Part shown: positions 25,501 through 32,312 of the stretch, in pieces
Layout of the letters: the number at the start of each line of letters is the position of its first letter
How positions within the stretch are numbered: position 1 is the first letter of the stretch
NCBI GenBank assembly: GCA_031761405.1
Contig: JASEVX010000010.1
Location: forward strand, 12,415,918 to 12,479,917
Reading direction: 5' to 3'
Source: Serripes groenlandicus
Taxonomy: Eukaryota; Mollusca; Bivalvia; Cardiida; Cardiidae
DNA: 64,000 bases
Translations under genes and position numbers: made by a program
Notes under the pieces: generated by a model
The model's database searches: none
Told to the model about the DNA's origin: nothing
What the model saw: only the letters and a program-made list of their open reading frames with translations

Positions 25501-28500
25501 GGAAATAAGAATTTTGACTTTCCTACTTTAACCTGCAGCAGACGACTTTGAACGTATTTTGTCAAAACATAGAAATTCTCCATAGTTGAATGGATAACCT
25601 ATGACAAAAAGTGGAAAACATTGTGCAATTTCTTCTTTTGTAACTATGTTTTCAAAAAGCCGTCTGCTGCAGAGGCATCAGAAAGCTTCTATATGAGGGA
25701 AAGGGTTAATAATACATGATACTCCATCAGACCAAAGGCTCTTGTGCTTTTAACCCTCTCCCACATACAACAAATCTGCAACAGACGACTTGAAAAGCAT
25801 CTTGGCAAAATGTGAAAAAATCTCTGTAAATAAAAATAGTAACTGAGAACATTGTAGCAAAAGGAGAAATTGCTCATTATGAGCCACAATGCTTTCTAAA
25901 ATTGTAAACATTGTGGCAAAATGAGATGTGAGGAATTTTTCCTTTGTCACAATTTCTGTGAAAGTTGTCTGCTGCAGATGCGCCAAAATGCAAGGGGGAA
26001 AGAGTTAAAGTGAAAACATTTTTCAGTTGCAAATACAAGGAAATATAAAATCGGTGGAGTTAAATTAACCATTTCCATACCTGCAGACGCACTTCAACGC
26101 ATCTGCAGCAGACGACTTTTGAAATCATTGTGGCGAAAGGTGAAATTGCTCGCCTTAAGCCACAATGTTTTCAACTTTATTTAACAATTATGCTATTATG
26201 CAGATTTTTCAGGTTTATGTCACTACGCTTTCAAAGTCGTCTGCTGCAGATTTGTTGTATGTGGGAAAGGGTTAAGAGAAAAAGTGTTGCACATGATATT
26301 ACCTCAGCATCCCTGTAATCTTGGACAGTAGCTAAATTTTGGGCAAACTCCTTCAAGTTTTTACTGGTAGTGTGGTTGATCTTTTCTTGCTTGGCATACT
26401 CTAATAACTGTTTTGAGAGCAAGTCACCTGGAGAAGAAAGATCATGTAAAACTACATGAACCTCTGGCAGCCAAATTATAAATGGGGTATGTATGAAACT
26501 TTCCAATTTCAATGCAAACAATTCTGATTTATAAGTGCACTATAAATATATATTTACAACTAGAATTGAAAGGACAAAATGTCTGCAGCAAATGACTTTG
26601 AAAACCTCTAGACAGAAATATGGACATTCTACAAAAATTAAGATATAAGAATTATTAAATAGAGTTGAAAACATTGTGGCAAAAGAAAAAAGTTGGTCAA
26701 TATAATGACCATTATCTTTCTTTTGCCACAATGTTTTCACGAGTCGTCTGCTGTAAGATGCATCAAAATGCATCTACAAGTAGAATTAGGGTTAGTTAAA
26801 GCTTTTCCCTCATGCGACAATTCTGCAGCAGATGACTTTGAATATATTTTGTCAAAAAATAGAAAATCTCTTTAATTGAATGGATAACCTATGACTAAAA
26901 GTGGAAAACATTGTGGCAAAAGGAGAAATTGCTCATTTTGAGCAATTTCTTCTTTTGTCACTATATTTTCAGAAAGCCATCTGATGCAGAGGCGTCAGAA
27001 AGCGTCTATATGAGGGAAAGGGTTAAAGCCAGTTTATAGCAATGTCATTTACATTTTGTCACTCGTTACTACCTTTATAGCCAAAATCATTGTAGAAAAA
27101 GAACAGATTGCTCAAAGGACATACAACATTATTTTCTTATCTTTAGCAAGGGGATAGGAATGTTACAATATATATGACCGAAAATTGGCTGGAGTTTTAT
27201 AATTTCAACTCACCTTTATCACGTGTTCTTGCTACTTTCCGGGTAATGGAACCGAATACCTGACAAAACTGTCCATAGTGTTTTTCAACAGACACTGCTC
27301 GATCTTGATAAAATTTGGCCTGTTTTTCCCTGTAAACGAAGAATGAAGTAGCTAGTGGTAAATTTAACAAGAGATGTAAATTGACAGTAGAGCGCCAAGT
27401 GGGGGCAAAAATGAAAGCTTTATTGCAAAATCTTATAGCAAAACATAACATTTTATCAATACCGCCACAAAATATGAAGATGGCAGAGCGAATGACATAA
27501 GCTCTCCTGATAAAACAGTGCCAGTAAGCTCAACCCTTTCCCTCATACGGCAATTCTGCAGCAGACGACTTTGACCGTATTTTGTCAAATAATCGAAAAT
27601 CTCCATAATTGAATGGATAACCTATGACAAAAAGTGGAAAACATTGTGGCAAATTGAGAAATTGCACGTTTTGTGCAATTTCTTCTTTTGTTACTATGTT
27701 TTCAAAAAGCCGTCTGCTGCAGAGGCGTCAGAAAGCGTATATATGAGGGAAAGGGTTGAACTTCATTAACCCTTTCCCTCATACAGACACATATTGACAC
27801 CTCTGCAGCAGACAATTTTTGAAAGCATTGTGACAAAAGGAGAAACTGCTCATGATTCTTTCTTTTCAATTATTATATTATGATTCACATAAGACTTTTT
27901 ATATTTTGGTCCAGATATTTTCAAAATTGTCAGCTGCAGATGTTTTCAAAATTGTCTGTTGCAAATTTGTTATAATTATGTGAGAAAGGATTAATCCTTT
28001 CCCACATACAACAAATCTGCAGAAGACAATTTTGAAAACATATTGGCTAAATCATGGGAAATCTCTATAAATAAAGGTACAATTAATGAAAACATTATGG
28101 CAAAAGGGGAAATTGCGTGTTTTCAAAAGTCGTCTGCAGCAGAGGCGTCAAAAAGCATCTATTTGTGGGAAAGGATTCATTGAGCCTGTACATACTGAAA
28201 GGCACACATTGGACAAAACTACACAGTGTAGGTTCAGAATGAAATGTCCTTTAGCTCAGACTTATCACAATCTGCACAAGTTGACAGAATCTTCTGACAC
28301 AATATTTCAAGGGTATATATATTGATCAGGCTATGAAGATTCACAGGCCGATCTGGGTCTGCACTGTTCACAAAAAGCATATGTATACCCTTTTCCATGG
28401 GGGGGGGGGGGGGGGGGGCACAGTTTAAAAGAGCATGCAACTAATAAATTTATTAAAAAGCTAAGCATTTTATAAGAGATCCGTGAACATCTAAAGAAAA

Positions 28501-29606
28501 ACAAGAAAGACAATTTTAATCTAGATGCTTTCAATGTCAATTGGCGCAATTAAGCTGTATGTGAATAAAGGTTAATATTTTATCAAAACAGGACAACAAG
28601 CATTTTCTGTTATAATACAAACAATGAGTTTTGAATAAATATATTTAGTATAACGCATAATCACATACAAGGGAATTTTTGTCTTTTTGGACGATTTTTT
28701 CAAAGCTGACATCTCTTTAATGGTATCAGATCCACTTTCTTCACTCTCTGAGTCTGAACAACCATTAGCTTCTTCTTCTTCCTCTTCTTCTTCGTCATCA
28801 GTATCATCATCATCATCAGATTCTAACATTTCAATTTCTCTTCTTTTCGTTTTATGTTTGGTCAGTGATTTTTTAATAGTTTCTGCAGGCCTTGATTTCT
28901 TATTCTCATCTCTTCCTGAATTCTTTTTTGACTGTTGTTTTGATTTAGGTCTGACTTCAGGATATTTAACCAATTCTTCATCATCTGTTTTCTTTTTCCT
29001 GCTTTTCTTCTTTCCATCCATTAACTCACTAATTTCTTGATCATTTTCCCTATCCTTGTGTTTGTCTGTCTTGGATTTCTTTTCCATTGCTTCAATATCA
29101 TTTTGAGATTTCTTCACTTTAGTAACTTTCTTAGGTTTTTTTCTTGTTTGTTCTGTATTAAAATCCTGTTCAGAGTCAACATCAGATTCCTCGCTCTTAT
29201 CACTTTCCCTTTGCTTTCTTGGTATTTGTTTATTTTTACTTTGTTTATTTTTCGTTGTCTTCTTTCCTTTTTTATCTTTAAAGATTTTATTTCTGTTTTC
29301 CCCCAACTCAACATCAGAATCATTCTCAGAACTGCCTGTTTCTTCTGAATCGATTACGTCAGCATTTTTAACCCTGTCTAATTTTTTCTGTTTATTTTTA
29401 TTTTGTTTATGTTTTGTTGTCTTTTTACTTTGTTTATTTTTCGTTGTTTTTTTACCTTGTTTACCTCCTTTGCCATTAGTATTTTGATTTTTGTGTTCCT
29501 CGCACTCGGAGTCAACTTCAGAATCATTCTCTTCTGAATCAGTTTTGTCATCTTTCTTGCCTTTTTTATCTTTCTTATCTTTTCCTCTCCTTAGAAATCG
29601 TTTCAT
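10273..29606 (-). CDS. CIBAR1: CIBAR1/FAM92 BAR-domain protein with a long charged N-terminal extension (8 coding exons)
   Basis: The join is 29606-28669, 27329-27214, 26427-26303, 25422-25354, 23425-23324, 15797-15693, 12560-12447, 10503-10273. It totals 1800 nt, 599 residues and a TAG stop. All introns are GT-AG and all phases agree. Residues from about 325 to 523 match FAM92 throughout: SVEKHYGQFCQVFGS, QDYRDAEIRRLETKVVKPL, AETEVKKAAESA, SIELVFHAKAIEFYSQ. Family members bind membranes through the BAR fold, act with Chibby at the base of cilia and have been reported at the mitochondrial inner membrane; human CIBAR1 is about 290 residues. Here residues 1-312 are extra: Lys, Asp, Glu and Ser rich, with an acidic run near residues 260-285. 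The tail (524-599) is Ser/Thr rich and weakly conserved. An in-frame TGA lies 18 nt before the chosen ATG. A shorter product could start at the Met about 15 codons before the exon 1 end. Family assignment is near certain; use of the long start is inferred. Confidence 0.93.
10650..10910. mobile_element. Long-TIR element family B, copy 1
   Basis: Inverted ends GAGCCGTCCCGCGAGAAAA and TTTTCTCACGGGACGGCTC with a further inner repeat CCAACATTGTGG/ATAATGTTGG. Flanked by ATAT on both sides, a likely 4-bp target duplication. The body holds CAGCCTAAGC and AGGCTGATCTGGGTCGATA. Other copies are at 16494, 52311 and 59792. Confidence 0.88.
10950..11158 (+). mobile_element. TTAA MITE (family A), left end eroded
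   Basis: CACTTAGCAGACCCC left relic, stem AAATTGCACATCATGAGCAATTTC, and right end GAGGGAAAGGGTTAA. A more decayed copy follows at about 11260-11505. Confidence 0.7.
11712..11957. mobile_element. TIR element family C, copy 2
   Basis: Ends CGAGGGCTTGGCGTGAAAC and GTTTCACGCCAAGCCCTCG (one mismatch class inside). The central hairpin is GGTGCCATTGCTC AGAAC GAGCAATGGCACC. It lies in the opposite arrangement to the copy at 4388. Confidence 0.85.
11958..12230. repeat. Dispersed repeat tail (GATCACAATAGCTCACCTCG)
   Basis: Contains GACGGATGGACAGCCAGTCG and ends GGGATCACAATAGCTCACC, resembling the tail of the repeat at 16941-17592. Non-coding intergenic/intron sequence of CIBAR1. Confidence 0.4.
12447..12560 (-). 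CDS. CIBAR1: CIBAR1 exon 7, the only complete copy in a 110-bp tandem array
   Basis: Reads 38 codons, DILAAFVSIELVFHAKAIEF to DEDMDLE, then donor GAG|GTAAGG. It encodes the last BAR helix (human equivalent IKTIFSEFITIEMLFHGKAL). The acceptor is TTTTACAG. It is the 3'-most of six tandem copies in transcript order and the only one followed by a donor. Confidence 0.93.
12471..13115. repeat. Six-copy, exactly 110-bp tandem duplication of CIBAR1 exon 7
   Basis: The TGGCAAGGTTATC block recurs with its anchor at 12471, 12581, 12691, 12801, 12911 and 13021. Each unit holds most of the exon (DILAAF to DNLA) plus a splice acceptor, but no donor; the exon tail and donor exist only beside the first anchor. 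Units are almost identical, with differences such as AACTCTATA/AACTCAATA and AGCATGG/AGCACGG. Because 110 is not a multiple of three, reading from any upstream copy into the next meets TGA after IIYDIFYRIYWLPL. The outermost copy has a different acceptor, ATATTTCAG. Confidence 0.95.
13138..13345 (+). mobile_element. Degenerate TTAA MITE
   Basis: CTTTCTGACGCTTCTGCAGC inner arm and a strong stem GAAATTGCTCATCATGAGCAATTTC. Both ends are decayed. Confidence 0.6.
13424..13650 (-). mobile_element. tRNA-derived SINE
   Basis: On the minus strand the 5' head has a tRNA-like A box (TGGTCGAGTGG) and B box (GGTTCGATCCC), as in RNA polymerase III promoters. The body ends with the CGTGATATAA...GAAAGCGGTGTAAAA block shared by the elements at 20150, 23650, 42790 and 55140. 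Confidence 0.85.
13781..14518 (+). mobile_element. TTAA MITE (family A) split by another element
   Basis: The left part (TTAATCCTTTCTTACC, CATCTGCAGCAAACC) stops at 13921 and the right part (TTCTGCTGCAGATTTTC, end GAGGAGTTAAG) resumes at 14471. The gap is filled by the family E element. Joining the two gives a normal family A layout. Confidence 0.75.
13922..14470. mobile_element. Nested TTAA-flanked element (family E), 549 bp
   Basis: Inverted ends AGGGACTGAAC and GATTCAGTCCCT, flanked on both sides by TTAA (13918-13921 and 14471-14474). No transposase ORF. It is inserted in a family A MITE, so it arrived later. Similar AGGGAC ends occur at 57910 and 61455. Confidence 0.75.
14672..14899 (+). 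mobile_element. TTAA MITE (family A), unit 1 of a tandem triplet
   Basis: TTAACCCTTTCCCTCATATAG to GAGGGAATGGGTTAA. The GGAATGGG variant of the right end is shared only with unit 2. Confidence 0.9.
14900..15321. repeat. Tandem duplication of MITE plus flank (about 325 bp)
   Basis: The non-MITE flank beginning ATGAAAACATGTGCTAAA and ending CATTTCTTGCATATTAA occurs at 14900-14992 and again at 15226-15321, so a MITE-plus-flank block was copied once or more. Flanks are almost identical. Confidence 0.9.
14992..15225 (+). mobile_element. TTAA MITE (family A), unit 2 of a tandem triplet
   Basis: As unit 1, with GACAATTAAAAGAAG, a few-base insertion before the central stem. Confidence 0.9.
15322..15549 (+). 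mobile_element. TTAA MITE (family A), unit 3 of a tandem triplet
   Basis: TTAACCCTTTCCCTCATATAG to GAGGGAAAGTGTTAA. The last unit ends with a different right-end variant. Confidence 0.9.
15693..15797 (-). CDS. CIBAR1: CIBAR1 exon 6
   Basis: 35 codons, phase 0 at both ends: AETEVKKAAESAQIGLKGLQ then NQMCTFEKEKITDLK. Acceptor TTTCAG, donor GTGAGT. Matches the FAM92 segment AETELQRAA...FERQKMKDIK, a BAR coiled-coil helix. Confidence 0.95.
15840..16040 (+). mobile_element. Degenerate TTAA MITE
   Basis: Relic CATGTGGCAAAGGAATTAAT, ATCCGCTACAGATTTGTC and GTGGGAAATAGTTGA end. Confidence 0.45.
16076..16219 (-). mobile_element. Short deletion derivative of TTAA MITE (144 bp)
   Basis: Both ends are good (TTAATCCTTTCCCATAAAC and GTGGGAAAGGGTTAA) and both inner arms remain, but the central stem is gone, leaving a 144-bp element. 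Confidence 0.8.
16251..16417 (-). mobile_element. Degenerate TTAA MITE
   Basis: TTTAACCCATTCCCAAATTTG to GTGAAAAGGTTAA, shortened and lacking a good stem. Confidence 0.6.
16494..16862. mobile_element. Long-TIR element family B, copy 2 (internally duplicated)
   Basis: Ends GAGCCGTGCAG and GCGGGACGGCTC, flanked by AAAT on both sides (target duplication). It is about 100 bp longer than copy 1 because the ATCAGCC..CGCGCAGACTGA block occurs twice inside. Confidence 0.85.
16941..17592. repeat. Dispersed repeat, CAAGAGGGCCATGAGGCCCT to GAGCACTACGTGCTC
   Basis: Starts with AGAGGGCCATGAGGCCCT (a short palindrome), has three internal repeats of TGACCTAGTTTTTGAC, CGAACTTGGCCTAG and AAGTTTCAACATGCTCAAG (period about 117 bp), a GACGAACGACGGACGACGG block, and ends in the hairpin CTCACCTTGAGCACTACGTGCTC. 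A repeat of this type is common in clam genomes as I recall. Confidence 0.65.
17600..18019. other. Non-coding intron DNA with SINE fragment
   Basis: 17820-17900 contains a fragment matching the SINE at 25130 (GAAACAAGC, TCGATGTCTG, TTCCTGGAGACTT). Otherwise AT-rich with no feature seen. Confidence 0.45.
18020..18400 (-). mobile_element. TTAA MITE (family A) with its end duplicated in tandem
   Basis: The element runs to GAGGGAAAGGGATAACC at about 18236. The last 80 bp or so, with CATCTGCTGCAGAGGCGTC and CGCGACCTCCCGCATGATG, are then repeated in tandem. Confidence 0.75.
18464..18694 (+). mobile_element. TTAA MITE (family A)
   Basis: TTAACCCTTTTCCTCATATAG to GATGGAAAGGGTTAA, central stem GAAATTGCTC AAAAC AAGCAATTTC. 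Confidence 0.87.
18774..19003 (+). mobile_element. TTAA MITE (family A), right end eroded
   Basis: TTAACCCTTTCCTACTTATAG on the left, GAAATTGCTCATTAAGAGCAATT stem, and GTGGGAAAAGCTTA on the right. Confidence 0.75.
19199..19392 (+). mobile_element. Degenerate TTAA MITE
   Basis: GACCCTTTCACACATATAGG, CACTGCAGCAGACG and GTCGTCTGCTACAGATTTC, but with a deleted stem. A further relic spans about 19580-19790. Confidence 0.6.
19791..20140. other. No recognised feature
   Basis: AT-rich intron DNA. A CAGACAGACAGATGGACAAAC run near 20055 resembles the GACGGAC tract of the repeat at 16941. Confidence 0.4.
20141..20345 (-). mobile_element. SINE fragment
   Basis: Contains GTTTTACGCCACTTTCAAC, CAGTTATATCACGGCGTTTC, CTGGGTAAGTTACCAG and a GGTTCATTTATCCTGACACC stretch, the reverse of the body of the element amplified at 55198. 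Confidence 0.7.
20600..21390. other. AT-rich intron stretch, no recognised feature
   Basis: Long AT-rich DNA with homopolymer runs. It begins after a relic MITE stem (TTGCTCATTACTAGCAATTTC) near 20508-20532. No exon-like frame or repeat pairing was found. Confidence 0.5.
21393..21680 (-). mobile_element. tRNA-derived SINE, second head type
   Basis: Read on minus, the head has an A-box-like TAGCTTAGTCGG and a B-box-like GTTTGAACCC, followed by CATTCTTACCGTCATTTGAC and a body ending GTGATATGACTGAAAAATTG. It shares middle sequence (AGCAACTGG, TGTTAGCC, TTGGTGG) with the element at 53065. Confidence 0.78.
21720..22488. other. No recognised feature
   Basis: Non-coding CIBAR1 intron. The GCGATAATTTGCATTATATG block occurs at about 21333 and again at 21731 on either side of the SINE, suggesting a local duplication of about 400 bp. 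Confidence 0.45.
22489..22714 (-). mobile_element. TTAA MITE (family A)
   Basis: TTTAAACCTTTCCCACTTACG to TAGGGAAAGGGTTAA, stem GAAATTGCTGGTTTTAAGCAATTTC. A decayed copy follows at 22826-23010. Confidence 0.8.
23038..23268 (+). mobile_element. TTAA MITE (family A), intact
   Basis: TTAACCCTTTCCCTCATATAA to GAGGGAGAGGGTTAA with a perfect GAGAAATTGCTC/GAGCAATTTCTC stem. It ends 55 bp from the donor of CIBAR1 exon 5. Confidence 0.9.
23324..23425 (-). CDS. CIBAR1: CIBAR1 exon 5
   Basis: 34 codons, phase 0 at both ends: QLVKKEQGAINREIKQRKNL then EKVRDKKPGDAQSI. Acceptor TATTTCAG, donor GTATCC. Corresponds to the FAM92 stretch ARNREAKQLTQLERTRQRNPSD, a long basic BAR helix. Confidence 0.92.
23643..23830 (-). 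mobile_element. SINE, same family as 13424, head damaged
   Basis: Reverse-oriented body with GGTTTTACGCCAATT, ATCCATGATCCCTGGGTGAC, CACCAGTACTAGGGTAGG and CACTCCACCATGACCTCCC. The tRNA-like B box region (GGGATCTAATTAAGG) is mutated. Confidence 0.75.
23966..24140 (+). mobile_element. TTAA MITE (family A), internal deletion
   Basis: TTAACCCTTTCCTACTTATAG to GTGGAAAAGGGATA. The central stem is lost. Confidence 0.7.
24160..25080. other. Inverted duplication around 24360-24960, otherwise no feature
   Basis: GTATATTGACAAGGTACATT (about 24344) and its mirror GTAACTTGTCAATATACATG (about 24957) are parts of an inverted repeat. CTACTGCTCGGGACATCACT near 24528 faces AGTGATGTCCCGGACCGTAG near 24926. 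This looks like an old TIR element of roughly 750 bp whose inner frames carry no recognised domain. Confidence 0.5.
25130..25330 (-). mobile_element. tRNA-derived SINE, third head type
   Basis: On minus the head reads GATGGTAGAGCATCGGCC (A box TGGTAGAGCATCGG) and later GGTTTGAATCCC (B box), then a body ending CGAGTGTGAATAATATAAGC and a GTTTCGTAATCATTGTA tail. Confidence 0.75.
25354..25422 (-). CDS. CIBAR1: CIBAR1 exon 4
   Basis: 23 codons, phase 0 at both ends: IRRLETKVVKPLSAYGNKCK then QIK. Acceptor TTTCAG, donor GTAGGT. The best-conserved stretch against human VERLEAKVVEPLKTYG. Confidence 0.95.
25508..25709 (-). mobile_element. TTAA MITE (family A), left terminal repeat deleted
   Basis: Begins TTTAACCTGCAGCAGACG, so the outer repeat was lost and TTAA now abuts the inner arm. 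Right end GAGGGAAAGGGTTAA intact. Confidence 0.8.
25750..26008 (-). mobile_element. TTAA MITE (family A), with an extra internal segment
   Basis: TTAACCCTCTCCCACATAC to GGGGGAAAGAGTTAA. The segment around ACATTGTGGCAAAATGAG is present twice, making this copy about 30 bp longer than usual. Confidence 0.78.
26065..26275 (+). mobile_element. TTAA MITE (family A)
   Basis: TTAACCATTTCCATACCTGC to GTGGGAAAGGGTTAA. Its right end is 27 bp from the donor of CIBAR1 exon 3. Confidence 0.8.
26303..26427 (-). CDS. CIBAR1: CIBAR1 exon 3
   Basis: Starts in phase 2 (completing Gly) and ends in phase 0: DLLSKQLLEYAKQEKINHTT then SKNLKEFAQNLATVQDYRDAE. Acceptor CTCCAG, donor GTAATA. Matches human ADLLVNEINAYAATETP...FAKLQDYRQAE. 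Confidence 0.95.
26572..27026 (-). mobile_element. Two TTAA MITEs in a row (first degenerate)
   Basis: 26572-26790 is a decayed copy (GTCTGCAGCAAATGAC, CATTGTGGCAAAAG). 26801-27026 is well preserved: TTTTCCCTCATGCGACAATT to GAGGGAAAGGGTTAA with a GAGAAATTGCTC/GAGCAATTTC stem. Confidence 0.78.
27214..27329 (-). CDS. CIBAR1: CIBAR1 exon 2, start of the BAR domain
   Basis: One base completes the last codon of exon 1, then EKQAKFYQDRAVSVEKHYGQ and FCQVFGSITRKVARTRDK, ending in phase 1. Acceptor TTTACAG, donor GTGAGT. Matches human LQTAVSNVEKHFGELCQIFA. Confidence 0.95.
27530..28170. mobile_element. Array of three TTAA MITEs (family A)
   Basis: 27530-27760 (minus type, CAACCCTTTCCCTCATACGG to GAGGGAAAGGGTTGAA), 27766-27994 (plus type) and 27991-28170 (minus type, TTAATCCTTTCCCACATAC). 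The last two share one TTAA. They lie in intron 1 of CIBAR1. Confidence 0.82.
28399..28419. repeat. G homopolymer run
   Basis: About 20 consecutive G, followed by CACAG. Length may be unreliable in assembly. Confidence 0.8.
28669..29606 (-). CDS. CIBAR1: CIBAR1 exon 1, lysine- and acid-rich N-terminal extension
   Basis: 938 nt from ATG to donor CCCTT|GTATGT, phase 2. The two leftover bases TT plus the first G of exon 2 give Leu and continue into EKQAKF. The 312 residues are low complexity: KDKKDKKGKKDDK, repeats of KKTTKNKQSK and KQNKNKQKK, spaced acidic islands DSEENDSEVDSE, and one run of about 16 Asp/Glu. No fold or signal peptide is visible; the basic clusters could act as nuclear localisation or polyanion-binding sequence (inference). 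Open over 312 codons in a very AT-rich region. Confidence 0.85.
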
Positions 29607-29639
29607 CTTGATTGAGATATGTCAATATTCTCTTACTGT

Positions 29640-30660
29640 AAGTCACTTCTGGTTAAAATGTACCAATTAGCAAGCACCCTTCTATTCTTAGAAGAACATA
29701 ATTTTATTTGATTTACCAACAAAAAAGTATCTAATGCAATTAAAATATATATCCATTCAAGCAACTATATTATAAGATCCAGTTTGTTGTTGTCTGTTTG
29801 TTTTCTTTATTTATTTCCAGGATAGATCAATGATTCCTTAGTATTAAGTAAAACTCTTGAATTTATGCACATATGTATACATGTATCTATCTATTGCTAC
29901 AATCAACCCTCACCACAAACAACAAATTGGCAGCAGACAAGTTAAATTACATCACGAAAATTTTACGGAATTTCTCTATAAATGAAAGTTTAATAATTGT
30001 TAAATAGATGTGAAAGCCTTGTGAAAAAAAGAGAAATTACTCATTTTGATAAATTTCTACTTTTGCTATAATTTTTTCCAAAGACATCTGCTTCGGCATG
30101 TTGGAAAGGGTTGAACCCACTAGACTTATTCATTACATTAAGTGACAGATATCAATCAAAGCTCTGACAATTTCCTTCATTCTGTGTTTTCCCAAAATAA
30201 CAGATGTTGACTTCTGTCTTTAGAGAAATTATAGGAAAAAAAATGACACATTTTAATTTCATTCATTAATTTTTTTTCACTGATAAAATACAAAAAATAT
30301 CTCCGCTCAAAAATAATTTCTATTATCTGGCCAAACTAAATGATGCTAGAACACACGCAGTCAGCTTTTAGATTGAGAGTAATCCAGGCTTCAAGAATCA
30401 AGAAGAAGAATATCACACTCCTGTAAAACAATGGGTAATCATCCGATAACCCTTTCGCAAACGGGCTGACTTTTGATACGTATGTGACAGATGATTTCTG
30501 TAAATATTGAGGAAAAGATAATATGGGTCATGATAAATTTCTCCTTTTTCAATCATGTGCTCCACTTAATAAAAAACATTGTTTATAATGAACTTGCGTT
30601 ATAATTATTATTTAGATTTTTCTTTGTTTTTGTTCAGATCTTTTCAATTTAGACAAGTCA
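29640..30660. mobile_element. Upstream region of CIBAR1 with decayed TTAA MITEs
   Basis: Relics at about 29905-30115 (CAACCCTCACCACAAAC to GGAAAGGGTTGAA) and 30450-30650 (AACCCTTTCGCAAACGG). No clear TATA box or CpG-rich promoter was recognised in the 300 bp before the ATG. Confidence 0.5.
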
Positions 30661-30667
30661 AACAGAC

Positions 30668-30854
30668 TTAACCCTTTCCAACATACAACAAATGTGCAGC
30701 AGACAACTTTGAAAACTGTTTTCAACATACATGTAAAAATATGGCAAATCTCCATAAATGGTTACTTATCAAAAAGTATCAAGAAAGAACATTGTAACAA
30801 AAGTTGTCAGTAGCAATCATGGCAACATATGTCTGCAAGGTAGGAAAGGGTTAA
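30668..30854 (-). mobile_element. TTAA MITE (family A), stem deleted
   Basis: TTAACCCTTTCCAACATAC to GTAGGAAAGGGTTAA. The central hairpin is absent. Confidence 0.75.
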
Positions 30855-31053
30855 AATCCATATCTGGTACTTTCCCAATATCCAGAAGATCTGTTCTGAG
30901 AAAATGTCAGTATTGAGTAATACGAAAGGTAAGAAAGTAGAATATTGATTATTGTCTAATGATGGTATAGCTGATAACATTGACCAGGTTTTAAATAATT
31001 GGACTGCATATCCCACATGCAGATGCATTTTGACACGTTTGCAGCAAGAAACT

Positions 31054-31283
31054 TTAACCCTTTCCCTCATTTGACAATTCTGCAGCAGACGACTTTGAAC
31101 TTATTTTGTCAAAACATAGAAAATCTCCATAGTTGAATGGATAACCTATGACAAAAAGTGGAAAACATTGTGGCAAAAGGAGAAATTGCATGTTTTGTGC
31201 AATTTCTTCTTTTGTCACTATGTTTTCAAAAAGTCGTCTGCTGCAGAGGCGTCAGAAAGCGTCTATATGAGGGAAAGGGTTAA
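31054..31283 (-). mobile_element. TTAA MITE (family A), intact
   Basis: TTAACCCTTTCCCTCATTTG to GAGGGAAAGGGTTAA, stem GAAATTGCATGTTTTGTGCAATTTC. Confidence 0.9.
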
Positions 31284-31404
31284 AAGGGTGGTACCATTTG
31301 AATTTCAATTATGCCAAGTGTGAGCGTGTGTGGGGCCGGGGAGGGTCTAAATTCTCAATCTATATCTTCACATCAAAGCTAATATCTATGCATTCAATTC
31401 TGTG

Positions 31405-31640
31405 TTTAACCCTTTCCTACACTTTGGCACCTCTGAAGCACACGCCTTTTGAAAACATTGTGACAAAAGTAGAAATTGCTCCATAATTAGCAATTTCTCC
31501 TTTTGTAACAATGTTTTCAACTTTATTCAATGATTATTCGTTGCTTTATTATTTAAGTTTTTATAGAGTGTCAATATTTTTTACTAAATGATTTCAGAGT
31601 CGCCTGCTGCAGATTTGTTGTATGTAGGAAAAGGTTTATT
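31405..31640 (+). mobile_element. TTAA MITE (family A), right end modified
   Basis: TTTAACCCTTTCCTACACTTT on the left, GTAGGAAAAGGTTTATT on the right. The right end is the start of the repeat series in the next entry. Confidence 0.75.
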
Positions 31641-32220
31641 AAATATGTTGCAGATTTGTTGTTTGAAGGAAAAGGTTTATTAAATATGTTGCAGATTTGT
31701 TGTTTGTAGGAAAAGGTTTATTAAATATGTATCTATTAACCCTTTCCCACCTGCAGACGCATTTTGGCGCAATAGCTGCAGAAGACTTTTGAAAAGATTG
31801 TGGCCAAAGGTGAAATTGCTGTATGTTAAGGCTAGTGCATAGACAGCTTATTAATAATTTCCATAGCTAGGCTCAATATAAATCTAAGTACATGTATTGC
31901 CATCATATTATGAATTATTCACAAAAGTCAGTTAGATTGTTCATGAATTAAATATGTTGCAGATTTGTTGTTTGTAGGAAAAGGTTTATTAAATATGTAT
32001 CTATTAACCCTTTCCCACCTGCAGACGCATTTTGGCGCAATAGCTGCAGAAGCATTTTGAAAAGATTGTGGCCAAAGGTGAAATTGCTGTATGTTAAGGC
32101 TAGTGCATAGACAGCTTATTAATAATTTCCATAGCTATAGGCTCAATATAAATCTAAGTACATGTATTGCCATCATATTATGAATTATTCACAAAAGTCA
32201 GTTAGATTGTGCATGAATTA
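31628..32220. repeat. Tandem duplications built on MITE ends (short repeat and 268-bp repeat)
   Basis: ATGTTGCAGATTTGTTGTTTG plus AGGAAAAGGTTTATTAA occurs three times in a row (31628-31730), then a block of about 268 bp (ACCCTTTCCCACCTGCAG to TTGTTCATGAATTAA) is present twice, at about 31680-31950 and 31950-32220. Confidence 0.85.
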
Positions 32221-32312
32221 ATTATGCTTCTACATCTTCAGAGCTCTAGATAAAGCGTGTATTTCGTTTTCTTAAATCGTTATTTAACCTCTGAAACCTA
32301 TTTTGTGGGTAC

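Noticed and set aside
28572..28668. Extension of the CIBAR1 first exon through VIMRYTKYIYSK to the stop
   Set aside because: The frame runs past a good GTATGT donor that joins in phase with a BAR exon; composition changes abruptly after the donor. It remains possible as a rare intron-retained end.
28687..29348. Plus-strand open frames opposite the CIBAR1 first exon (Ser- and Phe-rich)
   Set aside because: Complement of a Lys/Asp/Glu-rich coding exon; no splice sites or family motif, and the minus frame connects in phase with the BAR exons.
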